Source of the DNA: Apostichopus japonicus
Lineage: Eukaryota > Echinodermata > Holothuroidea > Aspidochirotida > Stichopodidae
DNA length: 64,000 bases
Reading direction: 5' to 3'
Assembly: GCF_037975245.1 (NCBI RefSeq)
Contig: NC_092571.1
Span: 24,938,564 to 25,002,563 of the forward strand
Below, in pieces: positions 11,848 through 23,700 of the stretch. The first letter of the stretch is position 1; the number at the start of each line of letters is the position of its first letter. The notes under the pieces were generated by a model that saw only the letters and a program-made list of their open reading frames with translations, searched no databases and was not told where the DNA came from. The translations under genes and the position numbers were made by a program.

Positions 11848-12940
11848 ATGGATTCCTTTGAGGAATTTCTCAGAGAGGTCACTCCTCACAACATCCAGCA
11901 TCAAGTCTCAATACTCAAGATACAGTCCTTGCTCTGGTCAGAGGATACACTGGCTCAGATTGTCAACTGCATTTTTGAAAAGGTAACATCAAAATATATA
12001 TATACCATCTTCTTCCTATATATATGGTGGAGGTGACCTTTTAATTTGTTCAAGGACCTAGAGTGTACCTGCAATCTGTAGGTTGTTATGATCAATGTGA
12101 ACTCAGAGACTTTTGGGAAGTACATGCATCACAAGTAGTTATAAAGGTCCTCAGGTCAGACCTGCTAACCTGTCTCTCAATCTTGTCCTGCAAAGGCATT
12201 TTGCTCCATGTTGCTACTGCTGGTATGAACATACCCAGAAATCAGAATTTACTGGAAGAATTAGCACATCAACATCAAAGAGCATCTATAGGAAATGACC
12301 TTGTAGTAAAGGAATAAATTCAGATGTTGTGCTGCCTCACTTCGTTAAAGAAACGTACTGAAACCTCATCTTATGCGTCAAGCATTCTTCAATGTTAAAC
12401 AATAATTATTTTGTTCATTTGTTTTTTATTTCTTTTTTTCCTTTCTCTCCCGCACCTTGAGCACCCTTCCGGGTGGATATGCACCCCTAATAAATCACCA
12501 TTATTATTATTATCATTTATTAAAAATTCAAGTAAGTGTGACTAGATGATATCCTATTTTCGACTTGCTCAAGTCTTTCCACACAGGTACAGTACATATT
12601 CCATAACCAATAAAGGTGATTGGATTTGCTTCTCCCGTAAACCCTAAGTTATAGTGTTAGATTCAAGTTTTCTGGCCGGACCCGCCAACAAGCACTCTAT
12701 CACAGAAACTAAACTTCATCACAGGGCAATGTCTAGGGTGATACAAAGACCAAAAAAAAAAAAAAAATGATATGACCGGAAGGACCGAATCCCATTTTTC
12801 ACTAAAAAATCCTTTTAAAGCCATATACAGAGGGTTACATACCTTTCTTTTTTTGGATTCACAGGTCTCGGCTGAACCATCGGACCTAATCTATTTGTAT
12901 GTTTATACATGCAAGATGATGCTTGAAGTAAGTCTAGGGC

Positions 12941-12999
<59 letters not shown>

Positions 13000-15900
13000 T
13001 TCCAAATATACTAGCTGGACCAAATAGTTCTCACTCACAGTGGAATATTCAATACCTCATTCATTTAAATAATTTTGATGTAAAATTTTCCAGCAAGCTA
13101 TTAGCTATACATTATACTGTTTACTTTTAGGTGCTATGTGCTGGTGATTTTTTTCATTCCCTTCGTGTTTGCTGTTTATACCTTTTAGCTTATTGCACAG
13201 AATCACACAACAAATAATCCGGAATAAACAACTAGGGTTTGTCCTTTCTGATTTAACCTCTAAAAAATTGTTTTTCCCCCATTCTCTTCATGTTTCCTGT
13301 TTTGACAGTTTGAAGTTAAAAACATTGGTTCCAGCACAGAGGAGACAACTGTGACCTTTGAAGATGTGATGCAATCAAGAGCTGGATTTCATTTAACAGA
13401 GATACTTTAGAAGCAGAAAAAAGGAGAGCAAATGGTAAAAGCACTGCTTGTTGAGTTTACTATTACGTGCACTTATAAGTAGCTAAATTGATAGCAGCAG
13501 CAGGGGTGTTGTGGGGGGGGGGGAGCCAGAAGAGGATTGAATCAACATGAGGAGGGGGAAGACTTTGAGGGGCTGTTTATTATGAAGCTTTATGGGAGCA
13601 AGACAGAAAATCACTTTGAATCTTCCCAACAAAGAGAATTGTGTGGATTCAGCTTCTCAATTAAATTAAGTGTTTAATTATTTTTCAATGAAAGGCCAAC
13701 CTATTAAAATAACAAGAGCAATTTTCATAGAATATACTCACATACACACAACAATTGGGCAATTTGCAATGTTAAAAGTCGCATAAGAGTACTTTTCGGT
13801 AGTTTCAAAAGATTGAATCAAAGGGAGAGAAAGGGTGGGGGGAGGGTGAGAGATGAGGACAAACTCTGCAGGAAAGTGTGTAATAAAATATATTGTCGCA
13901 CCAGGAAACTAAGTAATCACTATTTTCAAAACTGTTTTTGTGGTACTGATAAATATTTCTGTTTTTGGGATATGTAAAGTAAAATAGTTAGACAACACTT
14001 TTATGTGCATCATCACTACATGTGACTGTTTCGGAAACATGAGTGATGGCCACATGTTAACCCCTACCAGCTAAATGGGGAAAGCTGTGTAATGTGGACT
14101 ACATACTAGAAAGTACCAACAGTTAATGTCAATGTACCAATTTCACGATATGGAAAGGGGAGCCGTCTCTCAATTAGACCCCTCCCCTAGGATGAACTGT
14201 CCATCTCTTCAATCAAAGCAAATGTGGTAATCCTATGCTAGGAACCCTTTATACGGTAATAGAAATTCGAACACCAACCTGAGACCTCAGTTCTACTCGT
14301 TCAGCAAAGAGATTAATTAAATCTAATCTTTTTTTCTTTAAACATTTCTCACAGAAGTCGATGGCTGGCAAGGAAGCTGGGAATGGACTGGGTGCTGTTT
14401 GTTCTTTTCTCTCCCAGCTTTTTGTTCAAGATGTCCTGTCCTCGGATACTCTCCTGTTTTGTATCCATGCACTGATGGCGCATAACACAGAGATTACTTG
14501 GCAATGCTTGTCCAAAATACTGAAGAACTCATTCGTACACCTTGAAAGTCTTGGAACGGTATGTAAGACAGAGTGGGTCTAAGATACCCATTAATAAACG
14601 CTATATAAGACAGAAGAGGAAAAAATGTATTAATTGAAAGATAATGTTGACATTCATTTGACATGCAACTATGTATGTTATAGTCCTTAAGCTGATACAC
14701 CAGAGTATGTGGCATTGAGTTGATTCATTGAAAGGAACAATTTGGAAAAAGTAATTATCTGTTTGCAAGTTATATTGTAGCCTAAAAATACATATATTTA
14801 TATAAATGTATGCATATATTCCTTGCTCACATGTCCCTTTTCCCTGTCCAATTTCCTCTCACTCCTCCATTGCCCTATCATGCCACGCCCCCTCCTTTTA
14901 TATTTACTCCTCCATCTCCCATATCACACCCCCCTTATGCTACATTTCTTCCTCCCTTCTCCACTGCCTCACCCCCCTGCTCTAGTTCCTCCTCCCTTCT
15001 TTCTAGCCTCACCACCCCTCTGCTAAAATTCCCTTCTATCTACTCCCCTGCCTCTTCTCCCTTCTGCTGTTTTTCCTCCTCTCTCCTCTCCCTTCCTCGT
15101 CCCTCTTCTGTTCTATTTCCTCAACCTTTTCATATGCCTTCTCTCTGTCCTCATTCTATTTCCGCCGCCTTTTCTCATTCGTTCTCCCCTGCCTTCACCT
15201 CCCCTACTGCTCTTTATCCTCATTGTGCATGACCATCTACAGTATATGCTCTTTTATTTAAGAATTTCCTACAGGTGTGTTTTGTCGAACAATAAAATAT
15301 TCTTTTGACACATCCTTACATTATTTTCCAGTCGCATCTATTTAAACGTGTCTTCCAGAGGATTTATGACAAGATTCAGGGAAAGCATTTCTCTGTTCAA
15401 ACCAGATTCATGCTCTGTGATTTGAATGACCTTGAAGAGGTAAGGATTAATATTTCATACATTAACATGTGGTCATACTGTGTACACTCTGAACAGTTAA
15501 AATTGACCATACCATCCTACGCCCCTCAGTATTAGATTTATAGCAAGTGCGGAGTGTAAATGGATTTTTCATTCCCCTATCACCCTAGTAACTATTTTTG
15601 CACCTTTATCCATAGCCAATTCTTCTTTTCTTAGCTGTATCATCTCCATTGTTCAGTCTATTTTTACTCTGTTCAATGTTCACCAGTCCAATTTAGTTGT
15701 CTGTCTGTCTGTCTCATTTTAAATATGTCCATAATCTGTTTTACGTTCAGTTTGCCCTTGACGAAGATCCTGCTAGGATTGAAACGTCAGGCCTATGCCC
15801 TTTCATTATTTCATATTGCAAGGAGGAGGTTACACAACTGTTCAAGCCAATAATTCCTTTGCCCATTCAAATTTTATTTGACCTTTAACTGTGTACAATA

Positions 15901-16932
15901 GTACGACATTAACAAGGAAATAATAATGAAGTAAGTTACATTATAACTCATGATTAATTTAACTTATCATTCATTAACTGTTGTTACATCATGTACGTGT
16001 AGGGCAGTGTAAAATTAGACGATGTTATCATATAAAAACATTTTCAATCTGTTCTACTCATTTAAATATTATGCTGATTGACTCTGATGATGTTTCTTTT
16101 TGTTTTTATCTTTTTTTTTGGGGGGGGGGGGAGGGAGGGGGAGAGTGGAGACTATCTAAAGAAATGTAGACGCTGGCCGGATTTAAATTGAAGTTAATAT
16201 CAGGGACCTGCCAGTCACACTTGGAAAAACTATAAAGTAAACGAAATAATTTAATAAAGACGACACAGTCCGTGCGTTACTTTAACAAAATATATATCCG
16301 TATGCTCTCGTGGTCTTCACGGAAGTCCTTGCCTCAGTTTACAGAGGCAAGACTTTTACATAGTTCATTGCACATTGTGAATTGGGTATAATTAGTTGGC
16401 AAGCTTTTAAAATAGTTAGTCAAATTAGCTAGTTGCCTTTAACCCAGTCGTTTATAATTGAATGCAGTTTTCAGTCGTTATTTTACTTTCTACAGAAATA
16501 TACAGGTTTGCCCCTTTGGCATTGTTAAATATTGTCACTGAGTATGTAAATTATTGATTTTCTGATATTATTGTATTCATGTAATCAGGTATGTATCTAT
16601 TAAAATAAATACAGTTGATAAGTTTTTTTCACTTGTATATTTTTATTTCATGATGCTGAAATGAAACATTTTAAACATTGAAATCATTTGTGAAAGAAAC
16701 AGTCTTGGATTTTGCTGTGCCTGATGTGCTAGTTTATAGAAGGACTATCATTTTTAATTTCATCACATTTAATTTATCATTTTCATTTCTAAAATTGCAG
16801 AAAAATCAAGAAACCGTGGAGGCTCAGTTTCACACTTTTGACAAGATCAGAAGACAACAACCAATGAGTGTAAATCACCAGCAAGCACTGTTGTACAGAA
16901 TGCAACCTCAAGCAGGACAAATGAATTCAATG
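11848..16932 (+). CDS. MIF4G-like module, copy A, joined in phase to eIF4G core; in-frame stop in third exon
   Basis: Exons 11848–11982, 12865–12927, 13309–13434, 14355–14558, 15332–15439 and 16801–16932 all have GT–AG ends and lengths divisible by three. The first encodes F-L-R-E-V-T-P…I-F-E-K, the fifth ends R-F-M-L-C-D-L-N-D-L-E-E, and the sixth has D-K-I-R-R. These follow the eIF4G MIF4G domain in order, and the exon boundaries mirror those of the core gene. The third exon has TAG at 13408–13410 where copy B has AAG. Because every exon is in phase 0, skipping it would leave the frame open. The sixth exon ends at phase 0 and could splice to 17741 in frame. ATG 11848 sits directly after an acceptor, fitting a non-coding first exon that ends at 11053. 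It may be a decaying N-terminal part of the eIF4G gene, a separate pseudogene, or alternatively spliced. Its function is unknown. Confidence 0.65.
12945..13005. repeat. (TA)n microsatellite
   Basis: About 28 TA dinucleotides in the intron after the second MIF4G-like exon. A longer, interrupted TA tract sits at the matching place in copy B. Confidence 0.95.
13408..13410 (+). other. In-frame TAG in the third MIF4G-like exon of copy A
   Basis: In the frame fixed by the acceptor at 13308 and by alignment with copy B (exon 58392–58508), codon 34 of this exon is TAG. Copy B has AAG followed by GAG, CAG, GAA. The downstream reading frame remains otherwise open to the donor at 13435. Confidence 0.85.
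14826..15235. repeat. Pyrimidine-rich tract
   Basis: About 400 bp of imperfect CCTCCC/CTCCTT sequence in the intron between the fourth and fifth MIF4G-like exons; a similar tract lies at 60095–60430 in copy B. Open frames here are low-complexity artefacts. Confidence 0.85.
15440..16576. other. ~1.1-kb stretch present in copy A but not in copy B
   Basis: In copy B, sequence matching the end of the exon at 15436 runs straight into sequence matching about 16577 (CATGTAATCAGGTATGTATC). The interval contains a hammerhead-ribozyme-like motif near 15757–15786, a CTGT microsatellite (15698–15713) and a G-run (16118–16140). The donor GAG|GTAAGG at 15439/15440 matches that of the core gene, which suggests copy B lost this stretch rather than that A gained it. 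Confidence 0.6.
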
Positions 16933-17304
16933 GTGAGTAAAAGAAACTGGTCTAGGATATCATGTATGCCAGTAATTACCAGTTATTAATAGATAGAAAC
17001 AGTAATGCTACTTAAGGATTTTAAAATTTGCGACCCTGGGACGCAACACCTCAACAATGTTTGTGTCAGCTCAGAAAACATGCGTCCCTATACAGTCTGC
17101 CGTAAAAACAATAATTGGTTGTAAAGACCCCTGACGGTACATGGGCTTGTGCGCAATGGAAGCGTAAATACCGTGTTAGGTTTCTAATGTGCACAAAAAA
17201 AGTCAAATGATGTAACGTAAGTAATAAACAAAAAACAAAATGATAGTCAGGTTGTGAATTGGAAATATTACTGTAGACCATTTACCATATATGTAGGCCT
17301 GGAT

Positions 17305-17617
17305 GGCATGTGAAGGGTCCTCTAGTATCCCACCAAAGGTTTGTACTTGTTATTTCAAGCTCAACAGACTATTAATCCACCCTCTCCCCTCTCCATATAG
17401 TCAGTAATCAGGTGGCAAGTGAAGGGTCCACCCTCTAGTATACCACCAAAGGTTTGTATTCAAGCTCAACAGACTGTTAATAGTCCACCCTCTCCCTCCT
17501 CATATAGTCAGTTATCAGGTGGCAAGTGTAGGGTCCACCTTCTAGTATCCCACCAAAGGTTTGTACTTGTTATTTCAAGCTCAACAGACCATTAATCCAC
17601 CCTCTCCCTTCTCATAT
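17305..17617 (+). repeat. Three tandem ~107-bp copies of a decayed eIF4G exon end plus intron start
   Basis: Units begin near 17305, 17412 and 17519. Each resembles the 3' end of the copy B exon at 63419–63555 (CAGGTGGCA…CCACCA/T) followed by its intron start. Each keeps a GT donor-like AAAG|GTTTGT, but the exon part has frame-breaking changes. I read them as amplified relics of a lost N-terminal eIF4G exon. Confidence 0.75.
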
Positions 17618-17695
17618 TATGGAAAAGTCTGCATTATTTGAAAAGCGAAAGAACAACCACATCAATCAGCTCCAACTTTTGCAGTAGAGACAAAG
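17618..17695. repeat. Short dispersed repeat, shared with 23213–23282
   Basis: About 75 bp beginning near ATGGAAAAGTCTGCATT and ending TTTTGCAGTAGAGAC; a similar segment occurs in a later eIF4G intron at 23213–23282. Nature unknown. Confidence 0.6.
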
Positions 17696-17740
17696 TCTGC
17701 ATATTAAACGCATGTTTTCTTTCTTCAAATTCATAACCAG

Positions 17741-20700
17741 CAAGATCCCTCCTATCCACAGGGCAATAACAGACCGTCTAAAGAGAGAAAGATCATACCG
17801 GGGCCTTCTGCCTCTCAGGAGGAGACGCTTAGGCGTTCAGAGAACGCCTGGAAACCATACTCTAAGAAGAAGAAGGCACCAGAAGGAAAACATGATGATG
17901 AAGTGAGTCTCTTTCTTCATGCCAAAGCTGGTGGTTCAATTTGCAGCCATACTTTTCTCATGCTATCCAATAAGCCTGAACAGAGAATGCCACAATAGCC
18001 TTGAGAAAATATTCTGCTCTGTGAAACAAACATCATCCTACTAGCTTAAACTTTCCACATGTTGTTATCATAGATAATAAACCTATTGTTATTTTTGTAT
18101 TAGTTATGTACTTGGCCTAATTGTATAAGTTATATAATAACATGTAGGATAAGGCTGAAGATGCTAGTCATTTAATTATTAGGCGTGCTACAAGCTAATT
18201 GCACCCTTTGGCGAAATAATGTGTTGACAAATGGAATAAATTTAGTTAGAATGTATTTACGAAAGGTAATTATAAGCAATTTTAGGAAGTTCACAAAACT
18301 GCCTTTTTTGAATTGATTTTGAAGAAAAAAGCTGTAGTTAATTTTTTCTTCGTTTTTCCTCCCCAACAGGAATTATTGAGAAGATTCAAAAGTATCCTCA
18401 ACAAACTCACTCCTCAAAATTTCCAGAAGTTGATGGACCAAACCATGCAGTTACCCATCAACTCAGAGGAAAGATTGACAGGGGTCACTGACCTTGTATT
18501 TAAGAAGGTTGGTCATTTATTTTTCTCTATGTATATAAAATATTGCAAGGAATATCAGACCTTGTAGCCTAAGTTTTGCAATAGAACCTATTTAAGTACA
18601 AGAAGTTTCTTTTGGCAGAGTTATGATGATTTTAATGAGCATATTTAAAGGTAAGATAGTCATCTGAAAGGCAATGTGTTACTTCTGATACTTCTCAAAA
18701 ATTGTACCAGGAACAATAATCCATTAGATGGTTCACTTCCACTATCTGTTGGCCACAACATTGTTTGGATTGTATTATAAGGGTTAAAGTCTTCCTTATT
18801 TGGAGCAGTTGTAACTTAATAGATTTCTAAGTTTTGCTGAGGGCTGCCGCCCATGTCTGTGCAAACATTACGTGGCTCGGTCGGTCGGAATGGTCATCAG
18901 TTTAATTAGTCACCAATTAGGTTCTTGGTCATTAGAATGCTCATATCTGTAGAGTTTCTATTGTCACAAAGGCTCTCGTCAATTTAACAAAGCAAAAATG
19001 GTGCATTTGCTTCAACTGAAATTTGGCCTTTAAAGGGGACACAAGCCCAACCATCATTTTTATCTTATATGACAGAAGATCTTTGTGAAGATCAACTCCC
19101 CCAAACCAGCTTAGCAAAATGCTGCTATGTTTGATAGATGTCGTAGTTTACAAGTCACATATCCTGGGGCGGACATTTTGTTAATCTGTCATTTCATAGT
19201 GCTACTACTAGGATCTCAAACCTTTCACTTTCTTTATGTTTGTCTTTTTAATTTTTTCCAGGTAAAATGTTATAATTGTAGACACTGAAACCATTGCCAT
19301 CATTTAGGTCATGTTAAGAGCTTCCACTTTTTAGATTTGACATTATTAGAAAACCCATCTTGTTTACATAAAAATATTACTTTTTTAATAAATAAAGAAG
19401 TATATAAGAAGACAAAAAACATGAAGCACACATGGCTCAATGATGCCATATTTTAGACTGTTCTGAAGAAACGTGAACAATTTGTGATTATCTCCCGAAT
19501 GGAATAACATTTTGTTTTCCTTTAGCTGTTTGGGGAAGTTGTTCGTGAAAGTTATCTCTATCACATATACTAAGAATGATGGTTGGGTTGTGTCTCTTGG
19601 CTGTCAAGGGTGGGATGATAAGGGTGCGTGTGGTGGTGGGGGAGTGGGAGAGGTTTATTCATGACTGTTATTTCTGTCACTAATAGTGATAGCTGGAAGT
19701 GTGTTTCCATTAAAAGTTGTAACTATCAATCTTTGAAATATTTCAAAATATGGAAAGAACTGATTTTTTTTTGTTCGCTTAACCATAACTTTTCCTCAGG
19801 ATTGATTGAAATCACCGATCCATGTTTGTTTTCAGGCAATAATGGAACCTGATTTCAGCCAGGCATATGCAAACATGTGCAGAGTCATGCAAAATGTAAG
19901 TTAATTTTGTGAACCATTGAACCTAGTCATAATTCAATAACATCACCATGACAGAAAGGTAGCATGATGAATATACTGCACGACCTCTCTAACCTTTCTG
20001 GGCTCTACTGTTGCACTTTCCCATCTACCTAGCCAATTAAGTGGTAACAGTTTAGCACTGCCCCTCCCCTCCCATTCACCCACCTCCAGGTCTATGCCCC
20101 ATCACCACTCCTTACGACTCTACCTTTTTGTGAGGTGTAGCAGCCTATTCTGGTAGCAATTGCCATTGCAAGGAATCACTCTAGTACAATCATTGCTGTA
20201 CAATCCTTACAGTACATCTTTCCTTGTATGATCATTGCTTGTACAATCGTTTTTACGATCTAGATCTTTTCTTGTGCGAACTCACTGTTTGCTTCAAGGT
20301 ATAGTACCATGTTTGAAAGCCAAATAGACAGAAAGAAGATAAAAAACTTTCATAAAGTCATTTTTACGTTATTCATCAAAACTTACAAAACAAAGACAAA
20401 AGTCTAGTTTTTAATGAAATGAAAGACACCAGTGTTGTGTGTAGTATATCTAGGGAATAAAACTGTCGTCTTGGTGTCAAACTGTTGCTGGAATCAATAA
20501 CTTGCCATCTGCTTCACCGTGAGTTTGTCAGAAACTCTACAAGTTTTCACTCTCCAGCAGCTCATTAAAGATTTTATTGTTTCCCCTTTGTTTTCTCTAG
20601 ATTGAGGTGACTAAGGCGGATGGTGGCACAGTGCAATTCAGAAAACTGATTATAATTAAATGTCAGAAACAGTTTGAGCGACAGAGAAGTAATGAACAAA

Positions 20701-23700
20701 TGGAGATGGAGAAGAAGAGGATCGCAGCTCTGTCTGTAAGACATCTCCTACCCACCTGATTTCTTCTGTATGATTTAAAGAAAGGAATTAAGTTACAACC
20801 ATCGTTACAAACTTGTCATTTCATTCACGATTCGGAGTCTTTGATGGAGAAATAGGTCTATGTCATTTCTACGTCTGTGATGGACTAGGTCAAACTGGCC
20901 CCCAAAAATGTAACTCCGTTTTGAAGATACCATTCGAAAGTTTTCTTCTGTACATTTCTTTGCATCTCTCCTTGAAAAAAGTCAAATAATGGATTTTCAT
21001 CTGAACCAGATTTACTTCAAATCTGTTTCTCCCAGACAAAAAGATGTGAAACATTTCCCGACCATTTTGATTATCTCACTCATTCAATGGTTTGTTGGAC
21101 CGCTGTCACTAGACTTGTTGCATTGTTTGAGATGCCAAGAATATCTGTAATTCATCTCTTTTATCCTTCACATTTTTCGCCTTTTCAATTACGTGTTAAA
21201 GGAAAAAGAACAAGAAGAAGCCCTAGCAGAATTTGAGCACCAACAGATGATTGCTAAGAAACAGATTATTGGCAATATCCGATTCATCGGAGAACTCTTC
21301 AAACTATCTCTGCTGACAAAGAAGATTATGCAAGGCTGCATCTTCCTGTTACTAAAGGCTAACGATGAAGAGTCCTTAGAGTGCGTGTCCGTGCTGGTAT
21401 CGACTGTCGGACACTGTCTTGACCATCAAAAGGGCAAGGCAGGTTTTCTGAAAATCTATTATGGGAAAGTGTGGGGAGGACGAGGGGAAGAGGGAGGGGA
21501 AGGGGATGATGTGGCAAGCAGTGTTCAATGAAGGAAGAGAGCAAACTGTTTTGAGAAACTTGAATGATGGTGGGAAGGTGTATTGTGTAGGTTGCTTCAG
21601 TTTGGGGTTATTAGATCAAATGAGGAGGTTGGTTTAGGGTAGAGATGATAACAGTTTGATTAAACTAAGGCGTTAATTTTTTTGGTGTCCAAGTGTGTGC
21701 AGCTTGTTTAAGCAGAAAAGTTTGAGCTGATTTTGTAAACTTTTTCAATGCTATTTCATAGAAGAATGTTGTAGTTAATTTGTTTCGTAGGCTCATCTAG
21801 TGAAAGCTCACTTCAAAAAGTAAGTAGCACAGAAAAACCCCGATGTTTTCCATTTTTCAGTTGGCAAGTGTGAAATTCTGATCTGAATGAAGCTATATAA
21901 TTATCAGGGTGGGGGAAGTCAGACCAATATGTTTATCCGTATGCAATTTTAATTACACTTGGAAATTATGGACTTGATAATCCACTTATTTACTGTTGGA
22001 AGGGCTAATCAAAGCAATGGTATCGAAATTCCTGTTCTTACCTTCGTGTTGCAGGCATTAATGGATCAGATCCTCAACCAAGTAGACAAAATTATCAAAG
22101 AAAAGAAAGTTTCCTCTGGGATACGATTTATGCTGCAAGATCTTAAGGATCTACGAGAGGTAAGGTGGATATTACTACATTTCATCAACAGGGTTTTGTC
22201 TTGTTTTGATTTGGCAAGCACAAGTTCTGGAATTTAAAATTCTACAGGAAATAACTTATCTGACATGTGTAGTGGGACCAACAAATGACATGAACAGAAA
22301 AGTCCTCTGAACACTTTTATTTGCAACGGTTCGGCAACAGCACACTGGGTATGATTAGCCAGTGAAATGTACAAATCTTACAGTAACACAATAACTTAAA
22401 CAAGAGGCGGTGGAGGAATGCGATGCAACAGAACTTTAGCTGTGAGTCTCACATAGCTGTGGTCTTGAAATCACAAAGGAATAAAGTAAAATTTGCAGGT
22501 AAGTTACAACGGAAATCTTGAGACATAGAGTGTGTTATATGTTCAATGTGCAAATGGAAAGAGAGCGAGACAATGTGCTTTTGGAGATAAAACCTGAAAC
22601 TGCTTGTTATCCTTCCCGAGTGACCCGATAACGCAAAAAGTAAACAAATCGTGGAGCCTGACATCCTGCTTAGTTGCCTAGCAACAAGTTAAAATAGATC
22701 CTATTTCCCCACACATGGCTAGCTATGCAAGCTGAATTTGTAATGATTTATCACAGTGTTTGTATACAGATTCTTAGCATTGGAAACATGGTCCAAACAA
22801 ACATGAACTTATTGCTTGCAAATTGTAAAGCAAAAGGTTGTTCCCATTCTGACCTGTATGTTTTGGTTAACGTTATTTAAACGCAAAAGTTATTTTTAAA
22901 GTTTAACATTTTCTTCATATAAACCGAAGAAAGTACTCAGGACTAAAGCTCCAACCCTCGTGGTATGATTCCCCTTTGTAAGAATCCTATCTAGTAATGG
23001 AGGGCAGAGAAACTCTTAATGTGCAAACTTTGGTTTCCATTTGATAAAAGATTGAGACCTTATGCATGATAAGAGACAAACTCAACTATATACAATCTGC
23101 TTGTACTATTGTTGGATTGTACTGTTTGTTTGTATTTGTTGTACTATTTGTTTATTTGTATTTGTTTGTAGTATTATCTGTTAGGGGCTTGTGCTTGAAG
23201 GACATTGTGTCATGGGAAAATTCTGCATTTGTTTGAAAGCGAAGAAAACGCATCATTTAGCTCCAACTTTTGCAGTAGAGACCCGCCAGAGCTTCAGAGG
23301 TTGCTTGTATTGGTTTATTAACGATGCCTTTAATTTGTAGATCTCTTAGTCTGCATTGTCTCATAGTTCTCCCATGATTACGGCAGTTCCAGGCAAGGCT
23401 TTAGCCACTGAAATATGCAGTACCAAGTGGTCCTATTCATAGCCTAGATGACAAACTTGTGGCCTTGTGGATCGTGTCTATGGCCATGCTCTGGCTGTTT
23501 GTCGCTGGCACAAAGCCTTGGTTACACAGCAGTTGTGCTTTACTTTGAAATTGGGACAATGTAGAAAGAATCCATGAAACTGATCTAAGCAGACACTCAA
23601 ATATGTACATGTAAATTGTACAGATTTATTTGTAAATAAGAAACAATGGTATTGTCGCGGTATGTAAACCAGAAATAAGGACATGAACAAGTAGTAGAAT

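Larger units (their letters stand above)
10021..16990. repeat. Segmental duplication, copy A (partner 54010–60960)
   Basis: About 7 kb match the 54–61 kb region in the same orientation, including upstream DNA, a putative 5'UTR exon donor (CAG|GTAAGT at 11053/11054; partner 55980/55981), six coding exons and most intron sequence. Differences include about 1.1 kb present in A after the fifth exon, and in B a MITE upstream, a reversed 346-bp element in intron 1 and an expanded 207-bp tandem repeat. Confidence 0.9.

Noticed and set aside
14810..15232. 140-codon Pro/Ser-rich frame, and the similar frames at 60065–60461
   Set aside because: Composition of a pyrimidine-rich intron tract; the two segmental copies do not preserve the same frame.
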